Shown one piece after another: positions 23,071 through 32,997 of a stretch of 64,000 bases of DNA (its first letter is position 1; every line of letters begins with the position of its first letter). Both the position numbers and the translations under genes were made by a program. This DNA is from Pseudophaeomoniella oleicola. Taxonomy: Eukaryota; Ascomycota; Eurotiomycetes; Phaeomoniellales; Phaeomoniellaceae. The stretch is taken from positions 62,001 through 126,000 of the forward strand of contig QWDQ01000002.1 of NCBI GenBank assembly GCA_003868215.1, given 5' to 3'. The notes beneath the pieces were generated by a model. That model saw only the letters and a program-made list of their open reading frames with translations, made no database searches and had not been told where the DNA came from.

Positions 23071-24077
23071 CTCGTCGGAGGTTCAGAACTGTGGGAATGT
23101 GTCCAGCAGAGGGAAGATAGTGTTCAAACGCAGAAGCGAGATGAAGTCGTGTAGATACGGTGCCCTTATGTACAACAGCAGGATATTGACAATTCACTGC
23201 TCTGAGCAGGCAGGTTCGAATATGGTGCGTAAGATTTTCATGCCATTCTGCTTTGCAGTTGACTCGTTGTAACAGCAATCGGAAGGAGGTCGTGGTCCTC
23301 AAGACATCAGCAAAGTTCAGACGTCACATGTAAGCCAGTTGTTACACAGGTAATGCAGAACCAGCTAAAAACTCGATACTGGGTGACTGGCTAGACCAGC
23401 GTGATAATCAGGTGCCTCGCAGTGTCCATATGTTAGCACTCAGCCTCAATTTCCGCATAAGCTGCATCTATTTGGAAACATCTTGCCATATTACGTCTAT
23501 TGCGCACTGAAAGGGCAATGTTTCAATGGAACTGTGTTACCGAAATGCTGACAGTCCATGACATGTTGCACAGTCTCATGTATAAGGACGACTGGATGCA
23601 GTTCAGTCTGTAAGGAGAATCCGAAGTATACGTGCGGTGGTTCTGAACATTGAGATTGAGCACTTCCAGCTTGGCTACAACACCTGGATCCTAATAGATG
23701 CTCGGCGACAACGGAGGATTGCCCAGACAATGTGTTCGAGGAGTTTTATGTTGACGATCTCATCTTGACATTGAACACGAAGCGAAGACAAGAATATACG
23801 GCAGATGCCAACGGAGACCGTTTTGCATATATGAGACAACCCGCAATTCGAGCTGTCTGATTGGTGGAATACAGAGCTTTTCCATCCATATTGTGAGCAA
23901 ACGTAAGCGATATGTCGGCAATACGGATCAACAACGGAATACGAAGAGACTATCGTGGCCTCTTTTGACGCCGTCGGCTTCAATACTTCAACAGTGCGCA
24001 ATGACGGCACTCTTCATCACCTCAGCATTATCGACATACATCTTTTAAAGCAACACAGTGTGCGTCCCTGGCTCAGC
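23071..24077. promoter_or_regulatory. divergent intergenic region
   Basis: About 1 kb between divergent start codons of the secreted-protein gene and the MAPR gene. Several short open frames exist, but none shows domain-like composition. Confidence 0.45.
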
Positions 24078-24874
24078 ATGTCAGCGCGGAAGGATCCCGC
24101 CAATGGGAGTCAACAGGCGCCCAAGTTGACGAAAGGAAACACCAATGTTAGACATACTACAGAACCTCTCTTGAGCAAGCTTGATATACTACGCCTCATT
24201 GTACTGTTCGTTGTAGCGTTCGGTGGAGTATCTTACTACACTACAGCAGGAGAATCAGTCCTGTTCAATCAGCGACCATGGTTTACCAGGCCGGACCTTG
24301 TAAAACAGTATCTGGTTTGTCTGTCCAACTCGCGTTGCTCTTCCGAAGTTGTTGACCATGATTACAGAGCAGTGAATTGGCTCTGACACCGGCTGAACTT
24401 GCCAAGTATGACGGTTCGGATCCTTCGCTGCCTGTCTATCTTGCTTTAAATGGCACTATTTACGATGTCTCGGCGGGACGTCGCACATACGGACCCGGCG
24501 GTTCATACCATCACTTCGCCGGCCGTGATGCTACCCGTGGGTATGTGACTGGTTGTTTTGCGCAGGACACTACAGGAGACCTCAGGGGCGTAGAAGAAAT
24601 GTTTATACCACTGGACGATCCCGAAGACGAGCGTGAGAAAAGCCTCACGAGCGCAGAGAAGAAACTGAGGCGGGAGAGAGATCACAGAGAGGCAAAGAAG
24701 CGGGTGAAGCAAGAAGTCGAGAAGTGGGAGAGTTTCTATGCCAATAGCAAGAAGTATTTCCGAGTCGGAAAAGTCGTCGGGCTGGAAGCATATACTGGTG
24801 AACCACCGGAGCTCTGTCCGCAGGCACAGAAAGCGAGGCCCAAAAGGAAGATGAAGGTCAAGGATGAAATATGA
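24078..24874 (+). CDS. membrane-anchored cytochrome b5-like haem/steroid-binding protein (MAPR/Dap1 type)
   Basis: MAPR proteins bind haem and support sterol-synthesis cytochromes P450 at the ER. Two exons (24078-24314, 24368-24874) flank a 53-nt intron with donor GTTTGT, giving 247 residues. A polar N-terminus is followed by one membrane segment (DILRLIVLFVVAFGGVSYYT, about residues 36-55). The cytochrome b5-like domain follows at 84-170: LTPAELAKYDGSDPSLPVYLA, then ALNGTIYDVSAGRRTYGPGG, SYHHFAGRDATRGYV. Tyr-rich positions around GRRTYGPGGSY fit the Tyr-ligated haem of this family. A charged coiled-coil-like stretch (KKLRRERDHREAKKRVKQEVEKW) and a Lys-rich tail end the protein. It is convergent with the eS25 gene, 271 bp away. 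Confidence 0.88.
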
Positions 24875-25145
24875 TGGGCGAAATTGCTTCCCGTAAGCGT
24901 TGAAGGGCCAATGTTGTACATAGCACGTAGCCAATTGAGGTGAACATCCCACACGCACATGAATCAACAGACCGTGGAATTGTAGATACTGAGAAAAGCA
25001 GTCTTTCATTCGTATCGAGAGCTATCCTCTTGTCTTGACATCATGACCAGAATCCCCTTCGAATAATGCAAAGGAGTCTTGAATGGACTCCACGAATTTT
25101 GCCTCGTCTTCACTCAATGCCGGAACCCTCCATCATGTAAAAGAT

Positions 25146-25606
25146 CTAATCACCGCCAGCTGCTGCTCTTGTGTAGATGCTTCCCCGAGCGTGACCAACA
25201 ACCTTCTGGATGATGCCTCTGTCCTCCAAATCCCTCAAAGCTCTGCGGGCCAAAGAACCGTTGATCTTCAATCTGTCGACGAGGACGGCAACTGTGACGA
25301 GTCTGTATGCTTGGACATCCTTGTTGAGTTTGTCGGACAGGGCCTTGTCGAGGACGACTGCGTGTTGTGCCTTATCCTTGACTAAGAAAACTGTCAGCGC
25401 CGCTCTTTGAATACCATTGCCAGTCCGACACCACAACGCTTCAGATGACAGCGATGGAGGATGGGATTCTCTGGTGAGGATGCGCAGTCTTACCCTTGCC
25501 CTTGCTCCACTTCTTGCGAGTAGCCTTCTTGCCACCGGTTGATGCTGCGGGGGCCTGTGTCTGTCAGCGATGCGATAATCTATGTGAGGCCGATGAGGCA
25601 TACCAT
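25146..25606 (-). CDS. RPS25: 40S ribosomal protein eS25
   Basis: This is a component of the small ribosomal subunit head, involved in IRES and other non-canonical initiation. Three exons are read: 25606-25604 (only the ATG), 25554-25494 and 25381-25146, with introns of 49 and 112 nt, giving 99 residues. The assembled protein is MAPAASTGGKKATRKKWSKG followed by KVKDKAQHAVVLDKALSDKL, with the core VQAYRLVTVAVLVDRLKING and tail VVGHARGSIYTRAA. Length and sequence match the family closely. The first intron begins immediately after the start codon, with donor GTATGC. The promoter must lie in the 385-bp gap before the SDR gene's 3' end. Confidence 0.95.
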
Positions 25607-25991
25607 TTTTGCTGTTGTTGAGGTTGTCGTCGCTGCAAAGAAGAGATGGAGGAGTGGATGTTCTATGTCGATTTTTCAAAAGTGTGCGTTGTCCACAAAT
25701 GGAAGTTTTTCCGAGTTGAGAATTTCTCCACTTAACTAAACCTGTTTACTTGCTGTAGAGGAATTGATCGCACCAAATGAAGCGGCTACCTCACATAAGG
25801 CGATCGTTCTCTGTTTTGTTTTACTGCGAGAGACGATAGTAGTGCAAATTGAGAAACGCCTTGATTTCACTCCCTAGCAACGTCTTCGTGTGACTCTGAC
25901 TACAAAGTGTACAGGCTGCCTCAAATCCTACCAGTCATAATGCCTACGGTAGGGGCATTCCTACTCAGACCCCAGCCGCTGATACGTATCC
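25607..25991 (-). promoter_or_regulatory. RPS25 promoter region
   Basis: 385 bp between the RPS25 start and the stop of the same-strand SDR gene. No particular element is identified. Confidence 0.4.
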
Positions 25992-26833
25992 CTATCCTTT
26001 TACGCCGAAGTCCACATACCCCTTGTCCTTTACAAAAGTCCAATCCCATGGACCTTGACTGTCATCATTTGCGAGTTTCCAGTAGTAGGTTGCGTGCGCG
26101 AGTCCGTCCACGCCTTGATACAATGGCTTTCCTTCAGGCGTTCTCTGGTCTGTGTAGTAGAATCTACGTATTGTTATTGACAGAATACCCGATTGATCTA
26201 GAAAACCTCTTACCGATAGCCACGTTCCTGGTATGACATTGACGCATTGGCGATCATGTGGGCACTAGCTGTCTTCCCGGCCCCGAATGCGAGCAGGCCC
26301 TGTATGGGACCGAGATTGAGCATATTCCCAGTGAAGATGACCGTCTTTTTCACATCATCTGGAAGCATTCTGAATGCCTTTACCGCCTCCTGTGCAGCCA
26401 CATATGCCGAGAAGAAGTTGACATTAAGGCTTGTTGATACTTCAGAGAAGTCTAGTGCGAAGGGATCATCTGCTGCTGAAGTAACCTTTGCTGAGGCTGG
26501 AATGACCCGTCAATCCTCGTATCAATCTTGGCTCAAAAAATCCAATGATCATGTTCAACCATCTCAGTGGGTGCTCAGGATAGTCAGCTTACCATTGTAT
26601 ACCACCACACTCGGCGATCCCAATTTCGAAACGACATCCTTGAAGACGTCTGGGACAGTCTTGGGAGCTCCCAGATCGATCTTTATACTGAGGTCTGCAA
26701 TTCTTTCCAGTTCTCCAGACAGAGAGCGCGCCGCTACCGCAGTTTTATAGCCATGCTCTCGAAAAATCCGGGTGACATGAAGGCCAACATTTGAGCCCGC
26801 TCCTAATACGAGGAGGACTGGGGACTTTGCCAT
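25992..26833 (-). CDS. atypical short-chain dehydrogenase/reductase
   Basis: This is a Rossmann-fold NAD(P)-binding protein of the SDR superfamily with an unknown substrate. Three exons (26833-26593, 26496-26214, 26163-25992) and introns of 96 and 50 nt give 231 residues. The cofactor motif is VLGAGSNVG near residues 8-16. The usual NNAG motif is VVYNASA, and FFSAYVAAQEAV fits the fourth helix. IFTGNMLNLGP precedes the region where YxxxK is expected, but this reads AFGAGKTASA: the Lys is present and the Tyr is not. The C-terminus (GYRFYYTDQRTPEGKP, later DFGVKG) is typical of a fungal SDR subgroup. The start is the ATG at 26833. Confidence 0.88.
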
Positions 26834-26946
26834 TGATGGGATTCGTTCTTCACGAGATGCAATTATCACGGGAGGCACAAAAGCTAGAATTTGGTGATCT
26901 AGTAGATTTGCTCCAGGGAAATGGACAACCGATGGCCTCTATATAG

Positions 26947-26982
26947 TGCCAGCTAACTCACTGCTGGCACTCACTGCTGGCA
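26947..26982. repeat. 13-nt tandem duplication with inverted arm upstream of SDR
   Basis: CTCACTGCTGGCA occurs twice in tandem (26957-26969, 26970-26982). GTGCCAGC at 26947-26954 is the exact inverse of GCTGGCAC at 26963-26970. It could be a regulatory site of the SDR gene. Confidence 0.8.
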
Positions 26983-28033
26983 TCGTGAGAGGAAATCAAT
27001 TTCTTACACGTTATGGCGACATCCTATGCAGAGCATTGCTAAGCAGATGCTTAGATTGTCAGCGTCCGTGATGAATTGGCGGCATAAGCTACCTACAATA
27101 CTATACATGTGGAATAGGCCGCTCACTTACATACCTTAGTACAAGCAACCATCCTCCCTCTCTGTGTAGCATAGTTAGTAAGCTAACGTCTTCGGATTAC
27201 GCCCACCTATCGATTAGCAATCAGCGGTTGCCAACAGGAACCAGGTCCAATTTCTTCTACGCGAACGCGTCTGAAGGTCTACTTATCTGCATAGTCACAC
27301 CGCTCCAAAGAAATGTGATAGTAAAACATGAGTTGAGATTGAAGACTTGATGAACACATGCGACCAGACACCTAGGTGACAGCAGGTTGATATATTATAT
27401 GTAACCAACCCTGGGACGGTGGTATGCCAAGGGAAATCTCCCCGCGTTGTCCGTCCGGGTCATGAAGAAGGTCATAAAGTGGTCACAGATAAATCAGGTC
27501 GTGTGGATTTCGTGTCCCGTTGTGGCGAAGCGAGAGAGAAAGTGCAGGGGAATCGTCATACAAAAGGATGATATTAAGGCATTCATTCATGCAGGTGGTT
27601 TATCAGGAATGTGCGCGGCACCACCTTGCAGAATGAATTCAATCATATGCTGCCCTTCGCACAAGGGGCAATATTGATCAAAGGCAAAGAAGCGCTGTGA
27701 TGATTGCCAACGACAGCATCATTGCCTGATGCAGGAGTATCGTTATCTTCTCATTTTATTGTATACTATTGAATACGTAGTATAATGGCATGAAATGGCT
27801 CCTTGTTGAAGAATGAAATGTTTCATGTTTCCCACAATCCGATAATTCCGAGACTGATTGGTTCAGAGCGTTTCTTGCAGGGGTTGACTGTGGCGCCTAT
27901 GAACCCATCAAAAGCCTCGGACGCTCATCACCAGTTCATTCCTCACACACCCGACCTCCGCACCTCAGCACTTCAATATTGCCAGGGGCAAGCAAGCACC
28001 CAGTCAACCTCCACAAGAGGTCCAGATCCATTG

Positions 28034-28045
28034 TACTACGTAGTA
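28034..28045. repeat. perfect palindrome TACTACGTAGTA, copy 3
   Basis: Exact 12-nt copy about 1 kb upstream of the GH55 start. Confidence 0.85.
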
Positions 28046-28329
28046 TGTGGTCTTAAGACACCCTTTATGATGTTTCAAAGACATTCTTTCTGCAGGTTTC
28101 CGTTGTGGTATAGCCGCGGCATTAGCTCTGGAAGGTCGTGGTTGGTGAGGAATGCTGGCCACGCTGTCACCCCCTTGAGCCGCATTCCTGACCTCTATTG
28201 GGTATCGCCACTCTGAAAGAATGCTTTCTGCCACCAGCAACCCTTGGTCATGGTGGCGCATGGGCCTCAGGTACCCGCTCTCAAATGCTCAGGACTGGTC
28301 ATCGCCAACTATCCAGTGTTCTAGCATCT

Positions 28330-28349
28330 GACACGTCGTGACACGTCGT
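28330..28349. repeat. GACACGTCGT direct tandem pair
   Basis: Two exact adjacent 10-nt units, each holding an ACGT core, about 700 bp upstream of the GH55 start. Confidence 0.8.
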
Positions 28350-29044
28350 GAGAAGGGGCAGGGGGGATGAGCGAATCTAATGATGGCAGGTGAGTATGCA
28401 GAACTAGTGACAGGACCTGGATGAGATGTGAATGGCTGGTTCCGAACATGATGCCGGGATACAAGATTAATAAGATATAAGGTCGCTTTCAGATCTACAC
28501 AAGGTAATCAAGACTCCAGGCAATTTGTTGAAACATCTGAAACAACGAATAAAGATATAGCGAAAAGGATTGCTTCTACGCACCAAAGTCACCCTCTCTG
28601 CAGACCTTTCACTGCACTTCTTATTATAAGTTGTGTGCCTTCGCGGTGAAACGATCAAAGTATTCACTGCACTTCCTTCTCCTTGGTGCCCTCCACATCC
28701 TTCCCCGGCAACATCTCCTTCCTCCAAAGCATCCCTTCTTTTGAGACATTGATATCCAGAACATTTTTACATTCATTCAGTCCGAGGAAAAGACTATTGA
28801 TGAGTCTGCTGGGTACATTCGCTATTCACTAACGAAAGATTCTCGCCAAAGCTGCTGGGCCTGGTTTGCTGTCCTCGACTCATTCTCATCTACCTCCCTA
28901 AGGGTTTCTACTCTTCAACATACACGTTCATTGCGCTACCTCTACACTATCAACCGCTCGAACCACCGCTTCCAGAAACACATTCTGCTCGAAAGTATCA
29001 GTGCTGGTCACTATCTTCGTGTAACCAAAGTGCCGACCTCACCA

Positions 29045-31964
29045 ATGGTCAACCTAAAGATGCTGGCTGCATTAGCAGTCTCTCAACTTATGGCTTTTGC
29101 TGTTGCTGCACCTGCACCTGCACCACAGGCCTCAACAGCTCCCTCTTCGTCATCATCCTCGAGCTACTGGGTCTCGTCCATTACTCGCAATGGTGCCGTC
29201 GCATTTGGCAACTCGACCGGTTTTCAAATATTCCGCAACGTCAAAGATTTTGGTGCTACAGGCGACGGCTCAACGGACGATACCGATGCTATCAATAATG
29301 CAATCTCCTCTGGCAATCGCTGTGGGCTGGGTTGTGATTCCTCAACTGTTGACCCTGCTATTGTCTACTTCCCTCCCGGAACTTACGTTGTCAGCAAGCC
29401 AATCATTCAATACTACTACACCCAGTTCATTGGAGACGCCATCGGTATACCGACAATCAAGGCTGCTGCAGGCTTTACCGGCATTGCTGTTATCGATTCT
29501 GACCCTTACCTTGACTCCGGAGCCAATTGGTATACTAACACGAACAATTTTTTCCGACAAATCCGAAATTTTGTGATCGATCTAAGAGCCATGCCAATGA
29601 GTTCGGGCGCAGGTATTCATTGGCAAGTTGCACAGGCCACAAGCTTGCAGAATATCCGCTTCGAAATGGTTCAAGGCGGGGGTGACTCAAACAGGCAACA
29701 AGGTATATTCATGGACAATGGTACGTGTTCTTGTAGTTGATGGTCTTGGTCAATGATTCTGACAGCTCGCAGGTTCCGGTGGCTTTTTCACCGACCTGAC
29801 TTTCAACGGTGGCAACTACGGCGCTTTCGTTGGGAATCAACAATTCACCACTCGCAATCTGACGTTCAACAATTGCAACACCGCAATCTTCGTAAACTGG
29901 AACTGGGCCTGGACCTTCAAATCTCTGAACATCAACAATTGCGCTGTCGGTGTTAACATGTCCACCGGAGGTAGCAACCAAACTGTCGGCTCCGTCCTCA
30001 TATTAGACAGTACATTTACCAATACGCCCATTGGTGTTATCACATCCCGAAACGCGAACAGTATCCCCGAGTCCGGTGGCACCCTTATTCTCAAAAATAT
30101 CGACTTCAGTGGTGCAAACACAGCCGTTGCAGGTGCCGATGGTTCTGTGATCTTAGCCGGTGGTTCAACAGTTGCTTCTTGGGGCCAAGGGAGCACTTAC
30201 AGTGGGACTGTAAGCAGCAAAATCAAGCGCGACTTCCTCGCCCGCCAAATCTCTCCCGCACCAGATGCTTGTGGAGCTCCACCCGTGGCGCCAGCAAATC
30301 CTGCTCCTGCTGCCCCAGATCAAGCACCTCCTTCACAGGCCATCGCCTACTCCGCTCCCGCTGCATCACCGTCGACCGCAACTGCCGTCCAAGGTACAAC
30401 TGCAGGCGTCGCCGCTGGTGGTCCTGGTATAGTCGGTGGAACGGTTACCAGTGTTACCGCTGCTAGTGCTGCTGGTGCCGGAACTGCTGCTGCTGATACT
30501 CCAAGCAATGCAGTCGGTGGTTCCCCGTCAGCTGTGGCCGGGACATCAGATGTTGCTGGTACGACCGTGCAGACTGTCGCCCCCTCTGTTGAGACTGTTG
30601 CCACATCGGCTGCCGCTCCGGTGGCGTCAACTGCGACCGGCGCAGCCGCACCTGCGCCATATCCCTCAGTCGGTTCGGGTTCATCGTCAGGCTCCACTGG
30701 CGGCAATTCTACCTGTTCTGCTGCATCCACCCCAGTTAGCAAGGCTAAAGTACAAGGTACACTCGACGCCCCAACTCTTCCATCGGTCCTCCTGGATGGA
30801 ACCAATGTCTTTGAGAGGTCCAAGCCACAATATGAGACATACCCTGCAAGCTCGTTTGTCAGCGTCAAAGCGGCTGGGGCTAGGGGAGATGGTGTCACAG
30901 ATGATACTGCTGCCATCCAAAGTGTTTTGGATAGCGCTACCGCAGACCAAGTTGTCTACTTTGATCATGGAGCATACATCATCACGTCTACTGTCAGAGT
31001 TCCAAAGAACATCAAGATAACTGGCGAGATATGGCCCCTTATCATGGCATCCGGAAGCTTCTTCTCTGATCAATCCAACCCTCGACCCATGTTCCAAATC
31101 GGTCAGCCAGGGGATTCTGGTTCCGTCGAACTATCGGACATCATATTCGAGACCGCCGGGCCAGCCCCAGGTGCAGTGCTTGTGGAATGGAATGTTGCTG
31201 AAGCATCTCAAGGAAGCGCTGGTATGTGGGATGTCCATTTCCGTATTGGAGGATCCGCCGGCACACATCTGCAGAGCGATACTTGTGCCAAGAATCCCAA
31301 TGTTACAACAACCGCCACACCAGACTGTATGGGAGCTTTCCTCCTGTTCCATGTTACCCAAACTGGATCTGGCTACTTCGAAAATAACTGGTTCTGGGTT
31401 GCGGATCACGAACTCGACCTTAGTGATCACAATCAGATTAATATCTTCAACGGTCGTGGTGTTCTCATTGAGAGTCAAGGACCAGTATGGATGTATGGCT
31501 CGTCTTCAGAACATTCACAGCTTTACAACTATGAGCTCTCTGGCGCGAAGAACGTCTTCATGGGCCTGATCCAGACCGAAACTGCCTATATGCAGTCCAA
31601 TCCTGACGCTCTTAATGGCGGCTTCAGTCCCAACTCAACCTGGAACGATCCCGAATTCGCCGACTGTACTGACGAGTCATGCAAAAAGACATGGGGATTG
31701 CGAGTTTCACAATCTTCTGACGTCTACATGTATGGTGGTGGTCTTTACAGCTTCTTTGACAACTATAACCAAGAGTGTCTTGAGGGTAACAACGAGTCAT
31801 GTCAACTGAACATGGTCGACATCGAATGCAGTAGCGATCTCTACCTGTATGGTCTCAGCACGAAGGCGAGCGTCAATATGGTCACGCTCAACGGCCAAAG
31901 CGCTGTGCTAGCTTCTGACAATGAGGATAACTTCTGCCAGACTATTGCCCTCTTTGAACAGTAA
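29045..31964 (+). CDS. GH55 exo-beta-1,3-glucanase with long internal linker
   Basis: GH55 enzymes hydrolyse beta-1,3-glucan and act outside the cell on wall or nutrient glucans. Two exons (29045-29720, 29773-31964) flank a 52-nt intron, giving 955 residues. A signal peptide (MVNLKMLAALAVSQLMAFAVAA) comes first. The first right-handed beta-helix (pectate-lyase-3 type) starts near residue 65 with NVKDFGATGDGSTDDT. The second starts near 590 with VKAAGARGDGVTDDT and contains YFENNWFWVADHELD and GLIQTETAYMQ, typical of GH55. Between them lies about 150 residues (about 390-545) rich in Ala, Thr, Ser, Pro and Val, much longer than the short linker I expect for the family. The upstream in-frame ATG at 28931 would bury the signal peptide, so 29045 is preferred. 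Confidence 0.9.
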
Positions 31965-32997
31965 GGTCTCCCTACATGAACGTCAAGAGTTCAGTATCGG
32001 TTCTTATTACGGCATTGGTGGCGTTTGGGAACATATTCAGCGCTTGTTTCTTTTTTATTCTGTACATATCTTGCCCAGGCATCTCTCTCTCTCTTTTCTT
32101 TCTTGTTTCTACATCCACATTCTGGACACATTGTTTACCCTCGAGCCACCTTCCCTTGGAGACGTGGTCTTTGCACAAACAAAAATACAAACAGGTTTTG
32201 TCAAGCATGATGGCGCAGTTTATGGAGGCATTCTTCTGGGTTATTTTCATGATGGACGATGGAATAGGTAAAATACACAAAAGGCCAGCAGTGACCTCAA
32301 TAGATACCCCTACTAGATTAGACCTTCCCCTTCTCAATTTCTTTCTCCAATAACAATGGCATGAAATGATACTATATTCTCCTGTTTCTGTATAATACCA
32401 TAGGGCACGGTGAGCCATGTAGGAGGGAAAGTTTAAGGGGTGGGTAATCAGCATCTTTGATATCTTATCTCCAAACATTTGCTTATCGATAACGCCGTCC
32501 AAGCAACTTCCCCGCAATCATCATGCAGCATTGATTGCGTATGATTCCAGGGTCTCTGGCCGCGACATTGTAATTACTGCCATGTCTCTGGAGATTCACT
32601 TACGTTCACATCCCCGTTTATCACTCACCGCACATGACTAGTATTTCTCATGAGCCTACTTCCAGTATCTTTGCTTTGTCATAGGATGGGACATACTGCA
32701 GCCTTTTTTAGCTTTTCTGAGACCTCTCTTTACTACGTCCTCTGACGGCGACGGCGCAGAAAGCCAACAGGAATTTCCCATGATTGCGCTTATTCGGCAT
32801 TGACTGATTTGTGACGCACTATCCGACCTTGGCTACTGTTTCAAGAGCTACAGGCGCGCAGTGATTTCATGAGAGTCCTGCCCTTTCAAAGGATTTTGTG
32901 CGCGCTCTTCTTGCAGCCGACTTCGGGCTGGTAATTTTTGCCTATCAGTCAACGATCGGATCATGCACGGACAAACGGTTGATTCATACAGAAAGAT
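31965..32997. other. spacer between GH55 and F-box genes
   Basis: About 1 kb with GH55 3' flank and F-box promoter. No gene is supported. Confidence 0.5.

Larger units (their letters stand above)
26834..29044. other. 2.2-kb divergent spacer, SDR / GH55
   Basis: No supportable gene. It carries a tandem/inverted repeat about 120 bp upstream of the SDR start (26947-26982), a TACTACGTAGTA palindrome (28034-28045) and a GACACGTCGT tandem pair (28330-28349). The segment from about 28500 is likely GH55 promoter and leader. Confidence 0.5.

Noticed and set aside
27803-28216. 137-residue plus-strand open frame
   Set aside because: No domain-like composition, and it runs through the TACTACGTAGTA palindrome in a spacer; treated as chance.
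28931-29044. Upstream in-frame start for the GH55 protein
   Set aside because: It would place 38 polar residues before a clear signal peptide that starts at the ATG at 29045.
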